Shown: one piece after another, positions 53,455 through 63,699 of the stretch | Numbering within the stretch: the stretch's first letter is position 1 | How the letters are laid out: each line of letters begins with the position of its first letter | Made by a program: the position numbers and the translations under genes | The notes under the pieces: model-generated | What the model was told of the DNA's origin: nothing | What the model saw: only the letters and a program-made list of their open reading frames with translations | Database searches by the model: none | DNA from: Taeniopygia guttata | Taxonomy: Eukaryota > Chordata > Aves > Passeriformes > Estrildidae | Reading direction: 5' to 3' | Assembly (NCBI RefSeq): GCF_048771995.1 | Contig: NC_133064.1 | Coordinates: 25,213,001 to 25,277,000, forward strand | DNA length: 64,000 nucleotides

Positions 53455-54044
53455 TGCTATAGGTAAAAATTAATCAAGCCAAATGTAATATTTAATAAAA
53501 ATAAATTTTTATTTACACGGATGTAATACGGTCTGAATTAGCCACAATCCAATCAAAAAGGACAGAGCCGAGCCCGGAATCGGCGCTGGGTGAGACACAG
53601 GTCCGACCACTACAGCATAGGGTCCCCTATGTTCACACCGACCGTCCTGTACGAGCGATTTTTATACAGTTTATTTAGCCCAGGGCCAAGTCCTTTTTCT
53701 TCCTTTCAGAGTTTCACATATTCATGTAGAGTTCTTTCTTTGCGATGAACTGAACAAAACCATGTCCGGGAGTGATGTTCATCTATGAGGGGAGTGATGT
53801 TCATCTATGATCGAGTTCCGGCATTGAGAGGTATCTCTCCATCTCTATCTCCTGCGGCCACGTTCATTCATTTGCAAATGAGATTCTCCTCCCTTTTTTC
53901 CAGGTGGTTTTGACACTGTGATGCAATCCCCAACACTAGCTTGTGCACTTAAAAATATTTTATAAGAATATTTTTCACCACCAAAATATATATAAGACAT
54001 ATAAACCATTTTATATGCACAGATTATCCCCTATACACAAAACA
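53455..54044 (-). mobile_element. Solo LTR, family D copy 2
   Basis: It starts TGCTATAGGTAAAAATT and ends ACACAAAACA, with TSD ATAT at 53451-53454 and 54045-54048. Reversed poly-A region near 53497. A short tandem duplication GAGTGATGTTCATCTATGA occurs at 53770-53811. It shares the GAGCCGAGCCCGG block with copy 1. Confidence 0.82.
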
Positions 54045-54407
54045 ATATAAAAGTGAACCCTTCATCTCCCCATGGCTTTTATGTGCTACAGGGAAAAAAG
54101 TCTTTCTCCATAGCTCTACAAAAGGCATTCAGCCCCAAGATTGAGGCATCTCCTCATCCCTCCCATCTGGGACTTGACTCCTTCACTGACCTCAGTGCCT
54201 TCATGTTGCTCCTTTACATGCTTGCATCTTGTTTCTTTCTCTCACTCGAGGGAGGATTGAAGCACTGGAAGATTTAACATCTCACCCGAGGCCTGCATAT
54301 AGTTAACCTGACCCAGGGTCGGGCTGGGTGCTACAGAACTGTGGCTGGGGTGGGGGGCCGGCTAGGCTCTACTCAGCCAGTCCAGAACTCAGCAGCAGCA
54401 TGCTGGG

Positions 54408-54440
54408 AAGGGGGGGGGGGGGCGGGGGAGGGGGGGGGTG
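54408..54440 (+). repeat. Poly-G / G-rich tract
   Basis: Runs of G broken only by single C, A and T bases, directly before the third family C LTR. It has clear G-quadruplex potential, and such tracts are a frequent site of assembly error. Confidence 0.9.
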
Positions 54441-54444
54441 GCTT

Positions 54445-55121
54445 TGTTATGAACAAAACAGCCTTGCTAGGACACTTGGCTTGAACTAAGTACTGACACC
54501 TAAATGTTAATTAGCTAATTGCTCCTGGGAATCACCTACATCCCCCACCCACTACCATTCTAGGACTGGGATGTAAAATAGAGAGACCAGAGGAATCATG
54601 GGAGGGGGTTTGGGGGATGAAAACACCCCTAAATGGAAGGCTGGGCACAGTGGAGGGGGCTGGATGGGTGTGCTGGTTGGGGAAAAGGGAACCACATCTC
54701 TACTCTATGCCTGACCTGTCACAATAGCCTGCAGAGGACCAGACTGGACTGGGCTGTGGGAAGCAGGAACAAAGGAGCACCTCTTCCTTGTGTTACCAGG
54801 AGGGAAGGAGAAAGGATAGCTGTTGCTGGACTTTGGCAGCAGGCTCTGCACATCCCCTCACCTTTTGGCTACCAGTGTGCCAGGAGGAAAGGAGAGAGGA
54901 CAGTCTGCTGATCGGGACTTCAGATACAGACTGCACACCTCTTCACCTCCGGCTACCAGTGTGCCATGAAGACTTCAGGGAAAGACTCTGCACTCCTTCT
55001 CCCCCTTTGGCTACTGGGAAAAAGCTACAACAGCGGGGGCGAGCTCCGTGTCGAGCCCCCTGCCTAGCTAAACTTTTTAATAAAGAGCTGAACATTAATA
55101 AAGGCATAAGCCCTATTCATT
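54445..55121 (+). mobile_element. Solo LTR, family C copy 3
   Basis: It starts TGTTATGAACAAAACAGCC and ends near CCCTATTCATT. It is more diverged than copies 1 and 2 (several small indels). The TSD was not resolved, so the right end is approximate. Confidence 0.83.
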
Positions 55122-55735
55122 AAACCTTCTCCTTCCCCCTGCCCATTCTGCCCAGTGGCTGGGCTAGCAGCAAGAAGTTAAAAATATCAGCCATGGCCGG
55201 GCCCATGGCACTCCCTCCCCTGCCTGGTAGCCAATGGGGGAGGCTTGTGTGCACCCTGGGGGAATGGGCCAATCCTGTGACTGGGGTCAACCGGCCCAGC
55301 CTGGCCGAGATAGGGGGCCTTTGTGTCTTTGCTGGCTGGAAGAGAAAGAGAAAGTTCCCCGGTGTTGCCTTCAGGGGAGGCAACGGCGACCTGGTTCGCA
55401 AGGAGCAGCACGGCAGCCTGGCCTACTCGGGCTAATGACACACGCAAACACCAATGTGGTGGACGGTCGAAAGCGTTTATTATCTTATCTCATGGGTTTA
55501 AATAGTCTTGGGGGACTTTGCTACGTCAGGGGGGGTTGGTAGGGTCTCTAGGGTTAGTCAGGAGTGGAAAACTACTGTGTTAGGTGTGGTTACATGTTCT
55601 GGGGGTGGTAGATAACGTGTTGCAGGGTGAAGGGGGAAGGGTCTTTCTTTCTGTCACACCCCGGGATCTTCTGTTCGCCTGTCCCTATCTACCACACCCC
55701 GGTTTCTTTCGTCTTTAAGATGTGTTTTTTCACAG
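55122..55735 (-). mobile_element. GC-rich segment with a probable reversed LTR
   Basis: 55435-55735 has the layout of a minus-strand LTR: reversed poly-A region (AAGCGTTTATTATC near 55470) and reversed TATA-like GGTTTAAATAG near 55495. 55122-55434 is GC-rich, with CCAAT motifs near 55211 and 55270 and several accidental open frames. I cannot assign its family or borders. Confidence 0.42.
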
Positions 55736-55809
55736 AGTCATGTACAGCATTCTATTGGCTAAAAGCTTTGCATCACTTCCATAAATGTCTCCCATGCAAA
55801 ACCATGACA

Positions 55810-55889
55810 CTGGGCCAAAGCCTTGAGCTCCTCTTGTTTGTTCTTCATGCTACATTCATTGGTATAGAAACATTTCAAGTGTGGTTCAT
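55810..55889 (-). mobile_element. Split CR1, piece 4
   Basis: Resumes with CTGGGCCAAAGCCTTGAGCT, followed by CTCTTGTTTGTTCTTCATGC and ATTCATTGGTATAG. This corresponds to the same blocks in the CR1s at about 10035 and 27465. It is then cut by the family H LTR. Confidence 0.82.
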
Positions 55890-56264
55890 TGTAGCAAACA
55901 ACTTCAGCTGGCAACTAAACAGCACATGGCTGCTCATTCACTTCCCCCAGGGTGGAATAGGGGAGAGAACTGAAAGAGAACAAGTGAGAAAACCTGTGAG
56001 TTAATGTATTGGGTTTGCATGGACAAGTTTTGGGGGGAGGAAGGGGCGGAGGCTATAGGGGTGGCTTCTGTGAGAAGCTGCTGGAAGCTTTTTCCATGTC
56101 CAGCAGAGATGGCTCCAAAGACCGATGTGCTGCTGGCCAAGGCTGAGCCAATTAGAAATGGTGGTAACACCTCTGTGATAACATATTTAAGAAGAAGAAA
56201 AAAGTTATTGTGCAGTTGTAATGGCAGCCAGAGAAGAGCAGAGTGAGACTATGTGAGGAACAAC

Positions 56265-56678
56265 TGTGATAGATAAATAATGCGATAGTTGACTCTCACA
56301 ATTAAAAAGCAAATATTATGTATATATGTTAAGAGAAGTTTTATAGACTTAAAGCTATGTTTTACCCCCTCCTTGCATTGTTATCAGGGAGTGGCCTGGG
56401 TTTGGGAGGGTCAGCTTGTTACTATGGCAACATCTGACCGCAAATCAAGATTTAAGGAAGTAAACTACACCACTGGACAGTGAAGAAGGAGTCAATGGAC
56501 AGAACTTTGGGAGGGGCTAAAGGGTTAAAAGGCAAAACCTCCACTGTGTGCATGAGCACATGGTGGGAAAAAATTCTTTGCTCCCGGCACCATAATATTT
56601 TCTCTATTCAGTCTTCTGTTGTATTTTTGATAAGGTTTTAATAAACCTTTTACATTTTTGAAAGTATCATTTCTCACA
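56265..56678 (+). mobile_element. ERV1-like solo LTR, nested
   Basis: 414 bp, TGTGATAGATAAATAATGC to CATTTCTCACA, with terminal TGTGA...TCACA. A perfect 4-bp TSD CAAC is at 56261-56264 and 56679-56682. TTTTAATAAACC is near 56637. Confidence 0.88.
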
Positions 56679-56738
56679 CAACTCTGCAGACACCAAGGTC
56701 AGTGGAGAAGGAGGGGGAGGAGGTGCTCCAGGCACTGG

Positions 56739-57191
56739 TGCCTCAGGTTTTAGCCTTTTATATTTTTTAGATTCTGTACTGCTTTAGTGTGTACTTCTGG
56801 GCTTCATATTGGGGGATGGTAAGCTCTCTTCACAGAGTATGTAGACAAAACAATTCCTTCTCTAGCTGGGGACCAAGGACAACCAATCCAAATCCCAGGC
56901 CCAAGAGCGCAAACAACAGTGGACCGAAGAGAGGAAAAACAAGAAGGATGGGACTTAATGGGCTGGAGCTGTAATCGGACAATTAATTCCAATATGCTAA
57001 TGGACGAAAACTAATAAAAGTGTGAGACCCTGTGACCGGTCATCCATTTTTGTGACCATTTTGGGTTCATCTTGGGTGTAGCTCTGGCTGGGCTCTTGTG
57101 CTGCCCAAGGTGTATCCATTGAAGCCTTCTAATAAATACCTACTTTAACTCTGTCTAGTCTCTGTTCTAGGTCAATCTTCACAAGGCATCA
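56739..57191 (+). mobile_element. Solo LTR, family M copy 2, nested
   Basis: 453 bp, TGCCTCAGGTTTTAGCC to CAAGGCATCA. The direct repeat GCACTGG is at 56732-56738 and 57192-57198. The host LTR reads through as in its relative near 17461 (GGTGCTGGAGCAGAGATTCC). AATAAATACC is near 57131. Confidence 0.9.
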
Positions 57192-58154
57192 GCACTGGAG
57201 CTGAGATTCCCCTGCAGCCCATTGGGAAGACCATGGTGAAGCAGATGCAGTCCATGGAGGTCCACGGGGGTGCAGAGATGCACCTGCAGCCCATGGAAGA
57301 GACCCATGCTGGAGCAGGTGGATGCCTGAAAGAGGCTGTGAACCCATGGGAGACCTGTGGAGAGAGGAGCCCATGCTAGAGCAGCCTGTCCTTGAAGGAC
57401 TGCACCCCATGGAAGAGTGACCCACCTTGCAGCAGTGTGGGAAGGACTGTTGCCCATGGGATGGATTCATGCAGAAGAAGTTAATGGAGAACTGTCTCCT
57501 GTGGAAGGCACCCCATGGTGCACCAAGGGAAGGACTCCTCTCCCTGAGCAGTGGGAGAAACTACAGGTGACGAACTGACCATAACTCCTGTTCCCTGTCT
57601 CCCTGTGCTGCTGGGAGAGGAGGTAGAGCTGGGAAGGAGGGAGGGGTGGGGGGAAGGTGTTTTGAAGGTGTTACTTTACTTCTCATTATCCTGCTCTGAT
57701 TTTGTCAGTAATAAATTCAATTAGGAACTCTAATTTGAGCCTGTTTTTCCTGTGACAGTATTCGGTGTGTGATCTGTCCCAGTCCTTAATTCATTAATGC
57801 TTTTTAAAGTTTTCTCTCCCTTGTCCAACTGTGGAAGGGAATGACAGAGAGGCTTTGAGCCAGCATCAACCCACTACAGTTGCAATAAAGACAATTTAAT
57901 AAGTAGGCAAAAGCCACAAACACAAGCAAAGCAAAACAAGGAATTCATTCACTGTTTCCCATCAGTGGGCAGGTGTTCAGCCATCTCTAAGAGAGCAAGA
58001 CTCCATCATGCATAAGAGTAACTTGGGAAGACAAATGCCATCACTGAACATCTGCCCTTCTTCTTCCCCCAGCTCTATATGCTGAGCATGAATTCATATG
58101 GTATGGAATATCCCTTTAGTCAGTTGGGCTCAGCTCCTCCCTGCTGTATCCCCT

Positions 58155-58716
58155 TGTTGCCAAGTTTTAGGAACTCTCTAAACATGGACAAAGAGTCAGG
58201 TTTAGAAAGGAGACATTGTTTATTCTGCACGGGTGAACGTTTCCCACAAATCAAGCACTTTAGGGAGTAAAAAGCAAAAGAATTTATACACTAAAGTTGA
58301 CATAACCCCACCTATCTAAAATACATAGTTGCGCCCTACCTAATGCATAGTCATTTAGCTTGTGCAACCTTATGCAATACTTGTTACTGCGACTGCATGG
58401 GCCTTTTCAGGGGTTTCTGGTAGTCTCTGGTGGTCATTTGGGGAGGTGCCCCCTACTCAGTTTCAAGCAAAGTTCAGCTCAGAACACAAAACTGTGTACC
58501 AAATAAGATATTATCTGCAGCTCTGGCACATCTTAAACAATCACCAAGCAGGACAAAAAATACAAAAACTTTCCATAAGCATTAAGTAACACCTGCATAA
58601 CACACCTGGTAACACCCATTTACATTCAAAAAAGGGTTAAAGGTGAGAATGATACCATCAGCTTCCATCTGCAACAGTGATCAAAGGAAAGAAAATGATT
58701 CTGCTTGAAGACATCA
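58155..58716 (-). mobile_element. Solo LTR, family I, nested in family H
   Basis: The plus strand starts TGTTGCCAAGTTTTAGG and ends GAAGACATCA, 562 bp. TSD CCCT is at 58151-58154 and 58717-58720. Reversed poly-A region (TTGTTTATTCTGC) near 58216. The host resumes at CCCTTCCAACTTACTGCGC. Confidence 0.83.
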
Positions 58717-58922
58717 CCCTTCCAACTTACTGCGCACCCCCAGCCTACTTGCTGGTAGGGTGGGGAAAGAAGCATAAAATGCCTTAGCTCTGTGTAAGCC
58801 CTGCTCAGCAATAGCTAAAACATTCCTGTGTTATCAACATTGTTTCCAGCACAAATCCAAAACATAGCCCCATATCAGCTACTATGAAGAAAATTAACTC
58901 CACCCCATCCAAAACCAGCACA

Positions 58923-59880
58923 GGGAGCCATGCATATCCACCATAACTAAAAGCAAAGCAGCCACCTCAGATCAATGCATCTGGACTATTTAGCATTTGA
59001 AGCACTCCTTCTTTACCACACCTGCGCTTTTTATCAACCCAACACTATGTTTTTGGTATTGATCCAAAGAAAGCATTTGAAGATCTCTTTATGTAATGAG
59101 TTTAGAAATACAACCACAATAGCAGCATAAAGCAAATCTGCCCAGTGCAAGAATCAGTAATGAAAACAGAACCCCGCTTTTCCTTTCATACTGTGAAAAA
59201 CCTACTTTGCCATTGTGTCATATATTTTGCTCTGGCTATAAGGTCCCCAGTTTGCACTAAATGTACTAACGTTTCCTCTGTGCAGGCTGTTATCTCTTTG
59301 TTCATAATGCAGTCCCCACCCACACTGTCAGACTCCAGCAACTCATGACTGAGGCTCATACCTAATTTTAAATTTTTAATGAAAGACATCCTGAACACAA
59401 AGACGTTTATCTCAAAGTTAATTGGATGGTAACATGAACTTTAAGTGGCTTGCAGGTTAAGCAGATATTTAAGCTATTTGCCAGATCAAAGTCTAAAAGA
59501 ACAATAATGCAGACAAAACTGATTGCAACAGACAGGAGTAGTGTGAGGACCATCAGCGGCAGCAACAGCAAGCAGTTGCAGGACACATAAGGGATACATG
59601 GGGACAAGGAAAGGCTTGTATGAACAGGGGGCTTCCCCTAGCAACTAACCCTGGACCCACTGATTGGAAGAGACAGTAAGGGGTGGAGCCTGCATCCAGC
59701 AGCACCAGAAGTTTTAAACAAAACAAAAACAATCAGCCCAGCTGATTGCAACAGATTAATATATGTTTTTCCCAGTGGGTAGGTGTACAGGAGGGGGCCA
59801 CATGGTGATTGCTTGACAAAAATCAGTGTCCTCTGCTTCTTGCACCTGGTAGGATCAATGCCGTCCACCAAGATGAATCA
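58923..59880. other. Unassigned DNA between LTRs
   Basis: No family recognised. A minus-strand frame at 59407-59607 encodes a hydrophobic stretch (LLLLPLMVLTLLLSVAISF) that could be a membrane span. It has no other support and may be an ERV internal remnant or chance. Confidence 0.35.
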
Positions 59881-60432
59881 TGATTTTAAAGGGTTAAGAT
59901 TTTAGCTGAGGGGTAGAACCAATTCATATTGAAGTTAGATACACCAACGATAGATTAATGATTATTAGATGCTTAAGCTAAAGCTAATTGTTATATTATG
60001 AGGTCATTTGTAGAAGGAAGTGGAGCAAGTGAACCATTATAGGAACATATTGAAACCAGTAGAACAATGCCCAGCACCTGGACTCTGTGTTAATCCATCA
60101 CAAAGCAGGAGGCCTTGGATTGTGACAGAGGGTCACAGAGACCTGATTAAGACCTTCCTGACTTTATCCCTGGGACCACTGACCCAATTCAAGACCACTG
60201 ACCCAATTCAAGAGAAGAATTGCTCATGCATGAAGGACTAATAACTTCATTTTAATACAAAGCGGGGATGGGACGTGCTGGGGTTATGCATATGTATTAT
60301 TTTGGGAAATAAACGGAAGGCAAAGAATCTTGTGCGGTGCATTCACGCCTTTCGGGGATGACCCCTGTGCTGCCCACCGGCGTAATAAACATACTACTTT
60401 CTAACTTTATCTAGTTAGAGAGTCTTTGTCCA
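59881..60432 (+). mobile_element. LTR family J (ERVK-like)
   Basis: It starts TGATTTTAAAGGGTTAAG and ends GAGTCTTTGTCCA. It carries GGGAAATAAACGG near 60304 and GGCGTAATAAACATACTAC near 60379, like the R/U5 of family N. A 22-bp direct duplication (GACCACTGACCCAATTCAAG) is at about 60173-60213. No TSD was found, so the borders are approximate. Confidence 0.65.
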
Positions 60433-60439
60433 TGATCTT

Positions 60440-60880
60440 TGGTTTTTATGATTCAAAGAGAGTTGTTCTTCAAGCATGTGACCACACAGGTTTCCAGCTG
60501 TGGAATGTGTGCAGGAATATTCCTAGAGGTAGAAAGTGATAGCAAGGAAGCCTGTGAGAGGTGTGACCAGACTGATGAACTGTTCTATTTAGTGGCTGAG
60601 TTGCAGAAGGAGGTGGATAGATTGAGGAGTATTCAAGAGTGTGAGAGGGAGATTGATGGCATCACTGAGTGTGGCAATACTAGTGGGAACATTTACACTG
60701 GTCCTGGGAGCATGGAGGGCTCAAGAGCATATCTGAAATGCTTGTTTACCAACACAAGCAGTATGAGAAACAAACAGGATGAATTGGAAGTGTTGATCAG
60801 CTCCCAGAGCTATGATACCGTGGGTCTTAGTGAGACTTGGTGGAATGAGTTCCACAATTCGAGTGCTGGGATTCAGGGTG
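60440..60880 (+). mobile_element. CR1 LINE (plus), ORF1 end and ORF2 start
   Basis: A 148-codon frame covers this stretch. It has a coiled-coil-like part (LVAELQKEVDRLRSIQ) and then the start of the CR1 endonuclease (SETWWNEF). It is cut at 60880 by the family K LTR; the endonuclease sequence resumes at 61796. Confidence 0.85.
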
Positions 60881-61790
60881 TGTGAATTGATAGATATAAG
60901 TAACCAAGACAGCTACAACCCACAGCTGAAGTGCAAAGAGTAAATTTATTCCATCACTTTGCTGTCTGGAGGATTACAAAAACAAGTGGGGACACATTCA
61001 CTGGTAAGTTTAGTCCAATCTTAGCAGAGGCAAAAAGCGAGCAGGCCCATTCCCAGCCTCAATATATCAAAGGGTCTGGCACATGTACAGTTTATCACAA
61101 TGCCATGCTTTTATGACCTCTGAGCTTTTTGATCTCTCTCCCAGCAGGAGGCTCAAGCCTGTTTTTGAAAGATGCCTCTTAAGCTTCTGATAGCTTTTAA
61201 ATTATCTTTACAGAATTTCTGCTTCTCAAAACAGAGGATAATCAGCAGTAAATATGTGAAGTTTCCCACATGGATATTTGTTGGTGATGAGTTTAAATGC
61301 AAAGGAAAATCTCAATATAAAAATAAATGTATCAGCAATGGAAATAATACACTGATGTAGTGTAATAGTGTTGGGCTTGGCAGGTATAGTTTTTATCCTT
61401 CTCTTGTCTGTCTTTTTTCTTTACCAGGCAAGCTCCCCTTTATTTAATCTCATTACAGATAAACAATTGCCTTGTCATTGGTCCCTAGGGCCTCTTGCTA
61501 ATTTTGTAACACAAAACTTGTCTCAAGCATTCCATGTACGTGATTGTTTTCAATCACAATGTAATGCGCTCATACCACCAAGAAATGAGATTCCACAGCA
61601 TCCTTCAGCAAACACACAAATTAGCAGGGCCTTTAGGGCTAACATTCTCTTATTCTAATCTTGGTTAGGATGCCAGGTGTTTGGCACCATTCCCACATAT
61701 ATTCTTAGCCTACCCAGCTACAAGGTCACTTTAAATCAAGCTATCATCCTCCTTGCCAAATATTCAGATTTTAACCCATTCCTTTCAACA
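60881..61790 (-). mobile_element. Solo LTR, family K, inserted in CR1
   Basis: The plus strand starts TGTGAATTGATAG and ends CCTTTCAACA, 910 bp. Flanks GGGTG and GACTG fit a decayed 5-bp TSD. Reversed poly-A region (GTAAATTTATTCC) near 60940. The CR1 coding sequence continues on both sides. Confidence 0.72.
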
Positions 61791-62312
61791 GACTGCTACA
61801 GGCTGTTTAGGAAGGATAGGCAAGGCAGGTGAGGTGGAGGTGTTGCAATATATGTAAGGAAGAAGTTTGACTGTACAGCCCTTACAGTTAGTGATAATGC
61901 AGTTGAGAACCTCTGGGTGAGAATTAAGGATATGGAAAACAAAAGCAGATGTTGAAGAGGATATCTTATCTGTTGTCCAGCCACAATATAAATACTGATG
62001 GGTTTTGCTATGGGCATTAGGAGAAATCTCTGTATCAGTATCCCTGGTCCTTATGGGAGATTTTGACTTCCCAGACATAAACTGGGAATATCACTCTGAG
62101 CATATCCTAGAAATTCTTGAAGTTTGTAGGAGATAACTTCTTGCCACAGATACTCAGTGAGCCAACTAGAAAAGATGCCCTCTGAGACTTGCCATTTGTG
62201 AATAAAAGACTCATGGAAGACGTGGAGGTAGGTAGGTTGCTTGGTCTCAGTGATCATTAAATGGTTGAGTTTACAATTTGCAATGAAATAAGAAAAAAGG
62301 AGATCAGAGCTG
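61791..62312 (+). mobile_element. CR1 LINE (plus), ORF2 continuation
   Basis: Resumes with CTACAGGCTGTTTAGGAAGG, the CR1 endonuclease region, and runs with many stops to GATCAGAGCTG. A short third piece seems to follow the family L LTR at about 63176-63238. Confidence 0.8.
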
Positions 62313-63175
62313 TGTCCTGGTTCTGGCTAGGACAGGGTTAATTTTTGCAGTAGCTAGGAGAGGCATGGCCAGAACCCTGAGGTTATTCTATATCACCTCC
62401 CAAACAAAGGAGGTGGAGGGGAATGAGCCCTTCTAGTGGGGCTGTTGATGGGCTGTGTGGTCGGGGAAGTGCAGGAAAGCACTGGGTTCTGCATGGTGAG
62501 CACTCGTGAAACATTCACCTATCTTGTACACTCTGTTATTAATATTGTTATTACTCTTTGTTTCTTATCTCATTGCTGTTTCTAGTAAATTTTTTTATCT
62601 CAGCCTCATAACTTAGGATTTAGCTTTTATATTTTTCAGATCCTGTACTGCTTTAGTGTATAACGCTAAAACTCCATAGCCTGTCAGCCACTGTTCTTCC
62701 ATTTTATTCAGACAAAACAATACCTCTCAAGGCTTGAAACTCAAGGACACCTTATTGTCTCAGGCCCCGAGAGATGTAAACAACAGTGAATTGAGGGGGA
62801 CAAGCTTGGAGTAAATTATTTCATTACCTGAAACTGTAATTGGAGGATTAACCCCGATATGTAAATGGACCAAACTTATAACTGTATGAAAAACTCATGA
62901 CCGTCGTCCATCTTGGGTGTAGCTCCTTTGAGGATTTTGACTGCCCAAGGTGTACCTATAGAAGACCTTTAATACCTGGTTTTATTCTCTTAATTTTGTC
63001 TAGACTCTGTTTTAGGTAGCCACTACAAGGCATCAAACCTGTAATCTTTACCTTTTGTGCCTCCAATTCTCATCTCCAGCCTGCTGCAGGAGGAGAGGGA
63101 GTGAGCCAGCAGCAAATAGTTTGGAGTGTTTCAGTGGAAATACATAACTAGGGAATACTATTCCTAAACCACACA
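62313..63175 (+). mobile_element. ERVL-type solo LTR, family L, split
   Basis: It starts TGTCCTGGTTCTGGCTAGG and ends CCTAAACCACACA. Flanks AGCTG and AGTTG give a 5-bp TSD with one change. A family M LTR interrupts it at 62613-63035. Confidence 0.84.
62613..63035 (+). mobile_element. Solo LTR, family M copy 3, nested
   Basis: It starts TTAGGATTTAGCTTTTATA (the first few bases of the family are lost) and ends CAAGGCATCA. It holds CCCAAGGTGTACC and TCTAGACTCTG, as in the other two copies. Confidence 0.85.
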
Positions 63176-63238
63176 AGTTGCTACCTGTGGCATCTCACCC
63201 TGAAGGGGAAGGGAGCACTCAAGATTTGTAGATGACCA

Positions 63239-63699
63239 TGTATCTTGGTTTGAAAAGACAGGTGTCTGCTAAGGAAGGCAGGAGTCTCCCCTGAAATGGA
63301 AAATGTAAACCTTCTCCCTCTGAATTATTATAATTTTGAAATTAAAAGGCTCTCAGGCAAACATATGGGAACAGGAATAAAAGTTCTTTACTAGGAAAAC
63401 TAAGAAAAATACAAATGCAATAGTACAAACAAAAAAAACCCCACTGACAGAGTCAGAATATGACCTGACACCCTGTGGGTCAGGGTGGTGCTAGCAGTCA
63501 TATTAAATGGTGGCTGCAGTCCTCTTGGAGTGCCAGGTGTGGTCCTGCTGAAGCAATGATCCTGTAGAAGGGTGTAGTTTTCCTCTGAAGGTCCAGTGGT
63601 GGTGTAGATGGGCCTGGCCTTCCTCTGGGAATCCAGTGGACAAGACAGTTTCTCCTCTGGGAATCCAGTTGGAAAAGGCTGGCTGTGGTCTTCCAAATC
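63239..63699 (-). mobile_element. LTR family G copy 3, cut at 63699
   Basis: It starts TGTATCTTGGTTTGAAAAG, then ACAGGTGTCTGCTAAGGAAG, as in the copy at 37746. It contains a duplicated GGAATCCAGT block (63637 and 63660). It is interrupted by an ERV-A family LTR, and its other end lies beyond the window. Confidence 0.85.

Larger units (their letters stand above)
52074..55809 (-). mobile_element. Family E LTR complex inserted in CR1
   Basis: Bounded by TSD CTGGG at 52069-52073 and 55810-55814, with CR1 resuming directly after. The host element starts TGTAGTGGTTTTGG and ends CCATGACA (plus strand), with a reversed poly-A region (AAATTTATTAACAG) near 52233. Its own pieces include 52074-52657, 53332-53454, about 54045-54444 and about 55736-55809. 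The rest is later insertions: family C copies 2 and 3, family D copy 2 and a GC-rich LTR-like segment. Confidence 0.72.
56005..57878 (+). mobile_element. ERVL-type solo LTR carrying two later LTRs
   Basis: It starts TGTATTGGGTTTGCATGG and ends CAACCCACTACA. Flanks are GTTAA and GTTGC (decayed 5-bp TSD). The TATA-like ACATATTTAAGAAG is near 56179, and GTAATAAATTC is near 57708. It is split at 56265-56678 and 56739-57191. Same broad family as 17164-19303 and 48779-49853. Confidence 0.86.
55890..58922 (-). mobile_element. LTR family H copy 3, split by nested LTRs
   Basis: The pieces are 55890-56004, 57879-58154 and 58717-58922. It starts TGTAGCAAACAACTTCAGC and ends AAAACCAGCACA. The GGTATGGAATATCCC block is at 58099, and GTGTTATCAACA is near 58828. 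The two interruptions are 56005-57878 and 58155-58716. No TSD was recognised for the outer element. Confidence 0.75.
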
